This document shows, piece after piece, positions 5,798 to 12,062 of a stretch of 25,576 nucleotides of DNA. Below the pieces are notes generated by a model that was not told the DNA's origin, ran no database searches, and worked only from the letters and a program-made list of their open reading frames with translations. This stretch comes from Patescibacteria group bacterium (GTDB lineage Bacteria > Patescibacteriota > Minisyncoccia > Phycocordibacterales > DATDWN01). The position numbers and the translations under genes were made by a program. The stretch is taken from contig JAUPVF010000035.1 of the NCBI GenBank assembly GCA_030917185.1, positions 1-25,576 on the forward strand, given 5' to 3'. How positions within the stretch are numbered: position 1 is the stretch's first letter; each line of letters starts with the position of its first letter.

Positions 5798-6346
5798 ATG
5801 AAAAACATTGGTTTTTCTTTTTTTCTTGGTGTTTTTCTGACGGGAATTGTGGTTGTTTTTTATACCCACATCACCGACGAACGCGGAAAGCATATGGTTG
5901 CCTGGAATGTTTACCGGGGTACGGTTCAGACAGCCACTGGCAACTACAACGTTGAGATCAGCGAAGATGACAGGGGCTACGGGATGCGCCGTCTGGTGCA
6001 CCTCTACCCTGCAGGGAAACCAAGTTATTACACCATCACCGGTCATGACTATGCGACCGGCAAGTGGGACAGGGTGTTCTACTGCGGAAAGCATGCGCTT
6101 GTCCGATCATGGACATCGGCGGAACTCGGCTGCAACTCAGTTCTTCGAACAAATAATGGTTGGAACTTTGAGCCATGCGACGCCGACAAGGACAACGTTA
6201 TGCCGTTCAGCACCGAAGCAATCGACTTCGCTGTGGAGGAACTGAACACAGCCGTGAGTCAAATCTACAATCCGGAACACATCGTGTCCCAGTGGAAATG
6301 GGACGCCAAACAGAAAAAGGCTGTGGAGTTCTACCACCGGTCTTGA
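5798..6346 (+). CDS. GC-rich membrane-anchored cargo protein, 182 aa
   Basis: An N-terminal membrane anchor or uncleaved signal covers about residues 5-22 (GFSFFLGVFLTGIVVVFY). The rest is an outside domain of about 155 aa rich in aromatic residues, with cysteines in VFYCGK, LGCNSV and FEPCDA. The start has a Shine-Dalgarno (GAGGTAA) at a suitable distance. I do not recognise the family. The gene is far richer in G and C than its neighbours and has a consensus promoter and its own terminator, which suggests acquisition from a different genome. Confidence 0.75.
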   Translation: MKNIGFSFFLGVFLTGIVVVFYTHITDERGKHMVAWNVYRGTVQTATGNYNVEISEDDRGYGMRRLVHLYPAGKPSYYTITGHDYATGKWDRVFYCGKHALVRSWTSAELGCNSVLRTNNGWNFEPCDADKDNVMPFSTEAIDFAVEELNTAVSQIYNPEHIVSQWKWDAKQKKAVEFYHRS

Positions 6347-6365
6347 ATTCGCAACAACAACTCAC

Positions 6366-6410
6366 AAGCCTCACCAAGTAACGAAAGTGAAAGGGTGAGG
6401 CTTTTCTATT
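6366..6410 (+). terminator. Terminator of the 182-aa cargo gene
   Basis: AAGCCTCACC (6366-6375) pairs with GGGTGAGGCTT (6393-6403), and TTTTCTATT follows. It begins 19 nt after the stop codon. Confidence 0.8.
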
Positions 6411-6452
6411 GTGAAATAGAAAAAATACCATAATCCTTCACTTTTCTTTTTG

Positions 6453-6485
6453 TATTATTCATTTTGGTTTACAAAATGAATAATA
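6453..6485. promoter_or_regulatory. 14-bp perfect palindrome overlapping a -35 box
   Basis: TATTATTCATTTTG (6453-6466), spacer GTTTA, CAAAATGAATAATA (6472-6485). The right arm overlaps the -35 of the promoter serving the 6524 gene, so it could be an operator for a dimeric repressor. It has no T-run and follows another terminator, which argues against a second terminator. Confidence 0.6.
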
Positions 6486-6497
6486 TTAAGTTATACT
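6468..6497 (+). promoter_or_regulatory. Promoter of the 268-aa membrane protein
   Basis: TTTACA (6468-6473), 18-nt spacer, TATACT (6492-6497). The expected start is near 6504, 20 nt before the ATG at 6524. Confidence 0.65.
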
Positions 6498-6523
6498 GAC
6501 CGAACAGAAGTTTGAATAAAAAA

Positions 6524-7330
6524 ATGAATGAGAACAAGAGAGTTTTTGACATAATACCTATAAAACAAGTTATAGAAAAATATTCTCCAAAACATTACTC
6601 TATTATTCTTGCAGTACCTGTGGTTTTGCTTGGTCTAGGATTCATTATCTGGAGCTTCTATCTTTATAGTTTTGGCTTTACTGGTAATGAACTTTTCCAA
6701 GGACAATATATAATTACAGGGTTAGTATTTTTACTAATATCACTTATTATTACTGTCCTAGTAATATATGTGGTTAATATTCTTGAATGGATCGCAAAGA
6801 AAATACCTTGTACTTTTATCTCATCATCTCTGGAGAGATCTATAATACAAAATATAAAAATCCCATTTTATATTTTTGTTGTCTTAACCTGGTTTATATT
6901 CTATATATCTCAGTTATTTCCCTTTATTCCGTTTATTATGGGAGGGGGTCAACCAAGAGCGTTTTCCTTAATCACCACAAGTGAAAACATGAAGATTCTT
7001 AAGTCTTTCAATATAAATCTTGGGGATGGAGCCACTTATCAAACAGAAAATTTGTGTTTAATTTATCAAGACAGTAAACAAATTTACATAGCTAGAGAAG
7101 AAAGAGTTTTAACTATTGACCAATCTTTAATTCAAGGATTTGCGAGTTTACCTGGCCCAAATTCAGTTTTAGGACAAAAATGTATCGACCTTGCTTCTTC
7201 TTGGTCACAACAAGGATTATACTTTGGTAACCTGCTTTTAAGGACAACTATGGGGAATTTTTTCAGAAAATTAATTGGGAAACCTAAGATTTATTTTGAT
7301 ATTGTTCCAGTACAACTGATTGGAAAATAA
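6524..7330 (+). CDS. Cargo multi-pass membrane protein, 268 aa
   Basis: The ATG at 6524 is preferred over the in-frame TTG at 6512. Three membrane helices are visible: about residues 25-46 (SIILAVPVVLLGLGFIIW), 61-86 (YIITGLVFLLISLIITVLVIY split near the end) and 112-132 (FYIFVVLTWFIFYISQLF). A PFIPFIMGGGQPRAF motif lies just after helix 3, followed by a soluble C-terminal domain of about 120 aa. The proline/glycine-rich motif after a last helix recalls unnamed membrane proteins scattered in archaeal and bacterial accessory regions, but I cannot name the family. It is AT-rich, unlike the GC-rich gene just upstream. Confidence 0.75.
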   Translation: MNENKRVFDIIPIKQVIEKYSPKHYSIILAVPVVLLGLGFIIWSFYLYSFGFTGNELFQGQYIITGLVFLLISLIITVLVIYVVNILEWIAKKIPCTFISSSLERSIIQNIKIPFYIFVVLTWFIFYISQLFPFIPFIMGGGQPRAFSLITTSENMKILKSFNINLGDGATYQTENLCLIYQDSKQIYIAREERVLTIDQSLIQGFASLPGPNSVLGQKCIDLASSWSQQGLYFGNLLLRTTMGNFFRKLIGKPKIYFDIVPVQLIGK

Positions 7331-7358
7331 CATAATTTTTCAGATTCAACCACTACAG

Positions 7359-7378
7359 TTCCAACCTTGAATCTCCCC
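7359..7378 (+). repeat. Degenerate tRNA-Ser T-arm fragment
   Basis: The 19 nt 7360-7378 match the fragment at 5649-5667 at 16 positions (shared TCCAAC, then GAATCTC, then CC) and resemble the tRNA-Ser TTCGAATCTCACC. It lies at the 3' end of the 6524 gene and in the same orientation as the tRNA. Weaker than the 5655 copy. Best seen as the far end of one cargo unit. Confidence 0.45.
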
Positions 7379-7381
7379 ACA

Positions 7382-7424
7382 AAAAACAAACCTGTCGAGT
7401 TGCACCGAGCAACTAGACAGGTTT
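7382..7424 (-). terminator. Two-sided terminator between convergent cargo genes
   Basis: AACCTGTC (7389-7396) pairs with GACAGGTT (7416-7423), with an inner AGTTGC/GCAACT stem. On the minus strand a TTTGTTTTTTG run follows, fitting the end of the 7445-7900 gene. On the plus strand GGTTTTAGATT follows, usable by the 6524-7330 gene. Confidence 0.85.
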
Positions 7425-7444
7425 TAGATTCTAATCCTTTCCTA

Positions 7445-7900
7445 CTATTGGAATCCCATCAAGTCACAGTACTGGACAATTGATGAAATTTCATCCTCCA
7501 TCCCATTTCGACACTCAAGATTAATTATTCCACTTGTCCCTTTGACTACAACGTTGCAACTGGAATAAAATTCGCCACTGCTTTGATCCCTATGCCAAAA
7601 TTCTACCCAGCCAGTATACCCTTGCTGGATAAAATGACTGGCTAATTTTTTCGCGTCATCAAACGAAAGTACTCGACAGGGCATAAGACCTTCTCCAAAA
7701 CACACAGTCTTAGGGAGCAACTTCCCAGTCAAGACATCTGAAACTGAAACCTCATCTTTGGATTGAAAGACTTGCGTCACTATAGATGAAAACTTCATCC
7801 CTATTTCAGAACAATTAACACCTTGTGGTACCTCAAGAAACCCATACACCTCATCAAGGTGTGGCAGGATGTTATTCACTAGAATGGGCAAGATGGACAT
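7445..7900 (-). CDS. Soluble cargo protein of unknown function, 151 aa
   Basis: The start is chosen at the ATG giving MSILPILVNNILPHLDEVYG because AAGGGA (plus-strand 7905-7910) lies 4 nt upstream. A longer in-frame reading to 7993 is possible. There is no signal peptide or membrane helix. The C-terminal half (SFDDAKKLASHFIQQGYTG, then VEFWHRDQSSGEFYSSCNVVV) looks like a small alpha/beta fold. No family is recognised. It is oriented toward the array, has its own terminator, and ends the accessory stretch before core genes resume. Confidence 0.65.
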   Translation of the reverse strand: MSILPILVNNILPHLDEVYGFLEVPQGVNCSEIGMKFSSIVTQVFQSKDEVSVSDVLTGKLLPKTVCFGEGLMPCRVLSFDDAKKLASHFIQQGYTGWVEFWHRDQSSGEFYSSCNVVVKGTSGIINLECRNGMEDEISSIVQYCDLMGFQ

Positions 7901-8025
7901 TTTGTCCCTTGATACAGAATATGATTTATTCACACAAACCTCTTTCTGACAAAACAGTACGCTCAAACAATTATTTGTCAACGATTTGTACACCTCCCAT
8001 TTTATTTTTATGTTACACTTATGAT

Positions 8026-8481
8026 ATGGAAAAAATTGAATGGACTGCTCCTGAATACATCCACACGCAGAAAACCACTGAATGGTATTGGATTGTCGGC
8101 ATTGTTACACTCACTATCGCCATCATCTCTATTGTTCTCAATAACATTATTTTTGCCCTTCTTATTATTATCGGTATGGGAACATTGTGTATGTATGCAT
8201 CACGAGAACCGAGACGTGTTCCTATTGAAATAAGTCCTGCTGGAGTACGAATTGGTGGATATTTTTACCCATATGACAATCTGGATTCGTTTTGGGTAGA
8301 AACAAATGACGCATATCCCCGTGTTATATTCAAATCACAGAAAAAAATGATGCTGTATATCACCGCCCTCATTGAAAATGTTGACCCTGATGAAATAAAA
8401 AATATGCTTGTAACGCATTTGAAAGAGGAATACCATACCGAACCTCTCCTTGAAAAATTGCTAATATATTTTGGTTTTTAA
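8026..8481 (+). CDS. CPR-type two-helix membrane protein, 151 aa
   Basis: The start is at MEKIEWTAPEYIHTQKTTEW; upstream in-frame codons cross a -10-like region and are not supported. Two adjacent membrane helices (about residues 22-41 and 42-60) form a hairpin. A soluble domain follows with VPIEISPAGVRIGGYFYPYDNLDSFWVE, which looks like a bacterial PH-like sandwich, then VDPDEIKNMLVTHL and the end EPLLEKLLIYFGF. Proteins with this plan and ending are, from memory, very common in Patescibacteria and of unknown function. No Shine-Dalgarno. Confidence 0.8.
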   Translation: MEKIEWTAPEYIHTQKTTEWYWIVGIVTLTIAIISIVLNNIIFALLIIIGMGTLCMYASREPRRVPIEISPAGVRIGGYFYPYDNLDSFWVETNDAYPRVIFKSQKKMMLYITALIENVDPDEIKNMLVTHLKEEYHTEPLLEKLLIYFGF

Positions 8482-8521
8482 TAATTATGTGATAGTTTGT
8501 ATCTGCATAGAACAGTGCTTT

Positions 8522-8593
8522 GTCCTCGTAGTTTAATGGATAGAATGCGAGTTTGCGGAACTTGCGATCCCAGTTCGATTCTGGGCGAGGGCA
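8522..8593 (+). tRNA. tRNA-Arg (anticodon GCG)
   Basis: Cloverleaf with acceptor GTCCTCG/CGAGGGC (one T-G pair), anticodon stem CGAGT/ACTTG with loop TTGCGGA (anticodon GCG, reads CGC), and T-arm CCCAG/CTGGG with loop TTCGATT. The discriminator is A. CCA is not encoded (followed by CATGT). A GCG anticodon is less usual than the ACG/ICG form. The last 10 nt (GCGAGGGCAC) recur at 9843-9852. Confidence 0.94.
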
Positions 8594-8601
8594 CATGTTA
8601 G

Positions 8602-8623
8602 TGAGACCAACTGAGGTGTCTCA
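8602..8623. other. Hairpin downstream of tRNA-Arg(GCG)
   Basis: TGAGAC, 10-nt loop, GTCTCA. It lies 9 nt after the tRNA and has no T-run, so it is not a standard terminator. No copy of the structured element seen after tRNA-Ser and tRNA-Lys is found here. Confidence 0.45.
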
Positions 8624-8656
8624 ATAAGGAATATCGGAAATAGTTTTTGAGTAGAG

Positions 8657-9321
8657 TTATATAAAATCACTATTTATCCTCTGTAAATTGTATGTGTTTA
8701 TCATTCGTAAATAACTTTTTTTCGACCAAAAAAATAAAGGGAAACATCCAAATATCATATTGTTAGATTGAACATTATGAACGATCTTTTTATCCACTTG
8801 CCATGGGAACACAACATCAAAATACTTGAAATTCTTCTTTTGTAATTTTTCTAAATTATAAAATTTACAAAAATATTTCCCCAAAAGAATTTAGACATGC
8901 CATCAAATTGATCTAGGAAAGAAATCGAACTACTACCAAATACCAAATCTTTGAATTTTTTACCATTTAACGAATGTAAGATGTCTAACTTTGTAATACC
9001 TTTGTCTTTCAAATCAAAACAAATGATTTTAGTTTCTGGTATTACTTCTAAAATATCAGCAAGTGAGTCAACATGATACTTCTTTTGTAAGTAGGAAAAT
9101 ATTCTTGGAATTTTTAGAGAAATATAATATTGGAAAAAGTCACCATGATAACAATAGAGAATTCCATCTTTTGATTTTCTAATATCAAGTTCAATAATAT
9201 CAACATAGTCCATACTGCCAGAAATTTTACAAACTTCTCGTGAGTTTTCTCTATATATTTTCTGGCACTCTTTATTAAAAAATCCCTTATGTGCTAGAAC
9301 AATTTTGCCATTAATACTCAT
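8657..9321 (-). pseudogene. Frameshifted GDPD-like phosphodiesterase
   Basis: The first reading frame (8851-9321) encodes glycerophosphodiester phosphodiesterase hallmarks: LAHKGF at the HRG position, an RENS motif, then IIELDIRKSKDGILYCYHGD, and SLADILEVIPETKIICFDLK. It stops early. A second frame (8657-8884) overlaps by 34 nt and continues with FDVVFPWQVDKK, which matches the expected PW(T)VN strand of the family C-terminus. A one-base change near the TTTTGGGGAAA run at about 8880-8890 would join them. It is either a real pseudogene, a sequencing or assembly error, or recoding. It lies 5 nt downstream of the GNAT gene and probably shares its mRNA. No function is claimed for the broken product. 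Confidence 0.65.
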
Positions 9322-9326
9322 ATTAT

Positions 9327-9758
9327 TTATTTTATAGCCAAACTCATTAAGTCATAAGAGTCATCAATCTTATCAATTGTTTTGAAACTGAAGTGTTGTT
9401 TGTAGTATTCAGGAATCAGTGCGGTTAAGAGAATGAGATGAGCATCTTTCTTTTTCTTGACTACCTCAATCACTTTTGAAACAAGCTTTTTACCAATTCC
9501 TTTTTTCTGTTCAGTTGGCAAGACATTAACCCAGAAAATATGCCACACACTGTAATCCATTGGAGATTGCATGACTCCAGCGAACCCCAGGATTTTCCCT
9601 TTCTCTTCGGCAACGTAATACAATGGTTTGAATTGGCTAGTGCCAAACATGTCTCTCAGTTCTAATGCAGAGAGTCGTTGATATTTATTATTGTAGTTTT
9701 TACCAACAATTTCTGAACAAATTTTTATATCTTTCTTTTGGAGTGGACGGATTTTCAT
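9327..9758 (-). CDS. GNAT-family N-acetyltransferase
   Basis: A 143-aa single-domain protein that would move an acetyl group from acetyl-CoA to an amine. It starts MKIRPLQKKDIKICSEI (strand 1/helix 1). It has YYVAEEKGKILGFAGV (strands 2-4), then the acetyl-CoA pyrophosphate-binding loop in VNVLPTEQKKGIGKKLVSKV (Q-K-K-G-I-G), and ends near YYKQHFSFKTI (usual xxYxxxGF motif). The substrate is unknown. A TATAAT box is 7 nt before the ATG, so it is probably leaderless. With the broken GDPD-like gene it forms AT-rich cargo between tRNA-Arg(GCG) and a repeat of the tRNA end. Confidence 0.85.
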   Translation of the reverse strand: MKIRPLQKKDIKICSEIVGKNYNNKYQRLSALELRDMFGTSQFKPLYYVAEEKGKILGFAGVMQSPMDYSVWHIFWVNVLPTEQKKGIGKKLVSKVIEVVKKKKDAHLILLTALIPEYYKQHFSFKTIDKIDDSYDLMSLAIK

Positions 9759-9765
9759 GATCTAA

Positions 9766-9771
9766 ATTATA
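9766..9771 (-). promoter_or_regulatory. -10 box of the GNAT gene
   Basis: TATAAT on the minus strand with 7 nt to the ATG. No Shine-Dalgarno is present, consistent with a leaderless mRNA. Confidence 0.65.
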
Positions 9772-9842
9772 TCACAACAACTCCTTATTAATAAATTACC
9801 CTGTGGCAGAGACCTCATGGAGACGAGTTGTTACGAAACCAA

Positions 9843-9852
9843 GCGAGGGCAC
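9843..9852 (+). repeat. Copy of the tRNA-Arg 3' end (possible att site)
   Basis: GCGAGGGCAC repeats 8585-8594 exactly and in the same orientation; the preceding ACGAAACC is loosely like the tRNA TTCGATTC. It encloses the GNAT/GDPD-like cargo between two copies. The repeat is short, so chance is not excluded. Confidence 0.4.
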
Positions 9853-9860
9853 CCTTTACC

Positions 9861-9886
9861 AAAAAACCACCGTTAGGTGGTTTTTT
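9861..9886. terminator. Bidirectional terminator
   Basis: AAAAAACCACC, loop GTTA, GGTGGTTTTTT: T-runs on both strands. It serves the minus-strand gene 9891-10157 and closes the cargo region on its other side. Confidence 0.85.
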
Positions 9887-9890
9887 GATT

Positions 9891-10157
9891 TTAATATGAT
9901 TTTGGTGCTATCTGGCCTTTTGCATTGTCTATCTCTCGGTCCAAAATTCTTATTTCTTCCTCCTCATCAGGACTAAGATTTGATTGGCGTCGTAATACAT
10001 CCAACCGATTTTGCATCCTAATCAACTGCCCCGCAAAATCTAATTTAGCAACCTCTGCTTCCGATAATGGAGCCCCTGTTTCCCCAGGAACGGCAACATG
10101 ACCAGCACTGTCAGATACTTCTTTTGTTTTCCACCCACCAAAAAGACTTTCAAACAT
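9891..10157 (-). CDS. Small hypothetical protein with helical C-terminus
   Basis: An 88-aa soluble protein. The N-terminus is MFESLFGGWKTKEV, followed by a Gly/Pro-rich linker (residues 18-30). A long amphipathic helix pair (about 35-80: LIRMQNRLDVLRRQSNLSPD, then EEEEIRILDREIDNAK) could form a coiled coil. No family is recognised and no Shine-Dalgarno is seen. It lies downstream of rpsT but is separated from it by a terminator. Confidence 0.65.
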   Translation of the reverse strand: MFESLFGGWKTKEVSDSAGHVAVPGETGAPLSEAEVAKLDFAGQLIRMQNRLDVLRRQSNLSPDEEEEIRILDREIDNAKGQIAPKSY

Positions 10158-10200
10158 ATGATTTTAGTTAAAAAAAATAATACCTCTAGTATATCAAATA

Positions 10201-10229
10201 TCAAAAAACACCCCAAGGGTGTTTTTTGA
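10201..10229. terminator. Terminator after rpsT
   Basis: TCAAAAAACACCC, 3-nt loop, GGGTGTTTTTTGA, starting at the rpsT stop codon. On the minus strand it gives a strong T-run. It is symmetrical. Confidence 0.9.
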
Positions 10230-10493
10230 TTAGTTTGCCTTTTTGAGCATTGCGACCAAACGAGATTTCTTTCGAGACGCTGTGTTTTTCTTGATAAGAC
10301 CGGTTTTTGATGACTTATCAATGATTTTCTGCACCTGTGGCATAAGTGCCTTGGCTTCTTTTACTTGTTTATTAGCAACAAGTTTTTTGACTTGTTTGAT
10401 TGTTTTATTCAAAAGATCCTTTTTATGCAAATTAAATGCGTGCTTTCGCTGTGATCCCCTGAGTGCTTTTTTGGCTGATGTTGTAATAGGCAT
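10230..10493 (-). CDS. rpsT: 30S ribosomal protein S20
   Basis: An 87-aa basic helical protein. The start is set at MPITTSAKKALRGSQRKH, the usual S20 N-terminus (normally MP..KSA.KR.R...KR...N). The longer reading frame upstream has no similarity. The C-terminal TGLIKKNTASRKKSRLVAM matches the S20 signature (K-G-I-I-H-K-N-x-A-A-R-x-K-S-R-L). S20 binds 16S rRNA early in 30S assembly. A TATATT-type -10 lies about 12 nt upstream, with no Shine-Dalgarno. It is monocistronic and divergent from ruvA. Confidence 0.95.
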   Translation of the reverse strand: MPITTSAKKALRGSQRKHAFNLHKKDLLNKTIKQVKKLVANKQVKEAKALMPQVQKIIDKSSKTGLIKKNTASRKKSRLVAMLKKAN

Positions 10494-10569
10494 ATCCGAC
10501 ATAATATAACACACTACAGAATAAATCAAGCCCATAGCCCAAATACATCAAATCTAGTACAATGAGGTC

Positions 10570-11130
10570 ATGATTGGTTATCTCAAAGGTATTGTTGTCC
10601 ACCAGGACATTCGGAGTGTCATACTTGATGTACACGGGGTTGGGTACAAGGTGTTTACCAACACAACCTTGCTAGACGCACAAACCACACAACCTATTGA
10701 ATTCTGGACATACCTATCTGTACGTGAAAATGCACTGGATTTATATGGATTTCAAAACCGAGAAGAACTATTGTTTTTTGAATTACTTATTTCTGTATCT
10801 GGCATCGGACCAAAATCTGCACTCGGTATACTATCAGTTGCCACCCTCCCCAATCTTCGCCATGCGATTAGTACAGGAGACACAAGCCACCTCACCAAAG
10901 TGTCGGGCATCGGCAGAAAAAACGCAGAAAAAATTGTACTAGAATTAAAAGACAAAATCGGAGAATGGACGGTTGAAAATAGTACATCCGCATCTGGAGA
11001 GATTGATGCATTGGAAGCATTGAAATCATTAGGGTATGGTGAACGCGAAGTACGCGAGGCATTAAAAAAAGTCTCTGACATTTCTGACACCGGAGACAAA
11101 ATCAAAGCGGTACTCAAACTGCTGTCTTAA
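10570..11130 (+). CDS. ruvA: Holliday junction branch-migration protein RuvA
   Basis: A 186-aa protein. Domain I is an OB-fold (MIGYLKGIVVHQDIRSVILDV; V-x-G-V-G-Y-K-V at about 22-29; YLSVRENALDLYGF at about 48-61). Domain II has two helix-hairpin-helix motifs (VSGIGPKSALGILS at about 76-89 and LTKVSGIGRKNAEKIVLELK at about 108-127). Domain III (about 142-186) has ALKSLGYGEREVREAL, which contacts RuvB. RuvA binds the four-way junction and loads the RuvB motor. mutM follows after 20 nt. ruvB and ruvC lie 12 kb away in this window. Confidence 0.97.
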   Translation: MIGYLKGIVVHQDIRSVILDVHGVGYKVFTNTTLLDAQTTQPIEFWTYLSVRENALDLYGFQNREELLFFELLISVSGIGPKSALGILSVATLPNLRHAISTGDTSHLTKVSGIGRKNAEKIVLELKDKIGEWTVENSTSASGEIDALEALKSLGYGEREVREALKKVSDISDTGDKIKAVLKLLS

Positions 11131-11150
11131 TTACTTTATCGTAATAATCA

Positions 11151-12053
11151 ATGCCTGAATTACCTGAGGTTACAACAACTGTAATGGGGTTAAATGAGGT
11201 TCTCCCCAACCTTACCATTACCGACGTGTGGTCGGACTATTTTTTGCGCACAAAAAACAAGCAGACCGATACTATCAAAAATAAAAAATATTTTGAGTAT
11301 TTCACTCGTTGTGTTGTCGGAAGTACCGTACTGACAACCGAACGTAGAGGAAAAAATATCCTTATTCGTCTTGATAACAACCACACCATTCTCATACACA
11401 TGAAAATGACGGGTCATTTGCTCTACGGAAAATATAGACAAAATCTAAACGTATGGAAAAGCGATGACCCGTTTCTCAGTGACCCGTTCAACCAGTTTAT
11501 TCATTTGGTGTTTACATTATCTAACGGCGCACATCTTGCCTTTTCTGACATGAGAAAATTTGCCAAAGTAACGCTGTTTGAAACAAACACGCAGGATACA
11601 ATCAGTGATTTATCACTTCTCGGTCCAGAACCACTAGAGCAAACTTCCCCGCAACTGTTTACTAGACAGTTACAGAAAAAACCAAATGGCAAAATAAAAA
11701 CTGTATTGATGGATCAAGGAGTGGTTGCCGGTATTGGCAATATTTATTCAGATGAAATTTTATGGAGTGCAGGTGTTCACCCAGAAACAGTAGTTAAAAA
11801 TATCTCAAAAGAAAATATATTGAAGATATTTACTGCCATGAAAAAGATACTGCAACAATCCATTCAGATGGGAGGAGATTCCATGTCTGACTATCGTAAT
11901 ATATACGGTAAACGAGGTGAATTCCAACATTCCCACAAAGCATACAGGCAAACCGGAAAACCTTGCCTGAAAAAAGGTTGCTCTGGCACAATTGTTCGAA
12001 AAGTTATCGGTGGGCGTAGCGCACACTTTTGCGATACTCACCAAACAGTATAG
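11151..12053 (+). CDS. mutM: Formamidopyrimidine-DNA glycosylase
   Basis: A 300-aa base-excision repair enzyme that removes oxidised purines (8-oxoG, FapyG) and cuts the abasic site. It begins MPELPEV, so P2 is the catalytic N-terminal proline and E3 the acid. K in RRGKNILI and MTGHLL in the N-terminal domain are conserved. The helix-two-turn-helix is LMDQGVVAGIGNIYSDEILW with AGVHP. The C-terminal zinc finger is unusual: C-x4-C (PCLKKGCSG) and C-x2-H (FCDTH) instead of C-x2-C/C-x2-C. GGRSAHFC keeps the arginine that contacts DNA. It lies 20 nt after ruvA and is likely co-transcribed. Confidence 0.95.
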   Translation: MPELPEVTTTVMGLNEVLPNLTITDVWSDYFLRTKNKQTDTIKNKKYFEYFTRCVVGSTVLTTERRGKNILIRLDNNHTILIHMKMTGHLLYGKYRQNLNVWKSDDPFLSDPFNQFIHLVFTLSNGAHLAFSDMRKFAKVTLFETNTQDTISDLSLLGPEPLEQTSPQLFTRQLQKKPNGKIKTVLMDQGVVAGIGNIYSDEILWSAGVHPETVVKNISKENILKIFTAMKKILQQSIQMGGDSMSDYRNIYGKRGEFQHSHKAYRQTGKPCLKKGCSGTIVRKVIGGRSAHFCDTHQTV

Positions 12054-12062
12054 AATAGAGGT

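Noticed and set aside
4031..7900. Classical prophage or ICE at tRNA-Ser
   Set aside because: No integrase, replication, structural or conjugation gene is present, and the cargo lies in units of about 0.4-1.7 kb.
8369..8596. Minus-strand ORF of 75 aa starting MCPRPESNWDRKFRK
   Set aside because: It is the antisense translation of tRNA-Arg(GCG).
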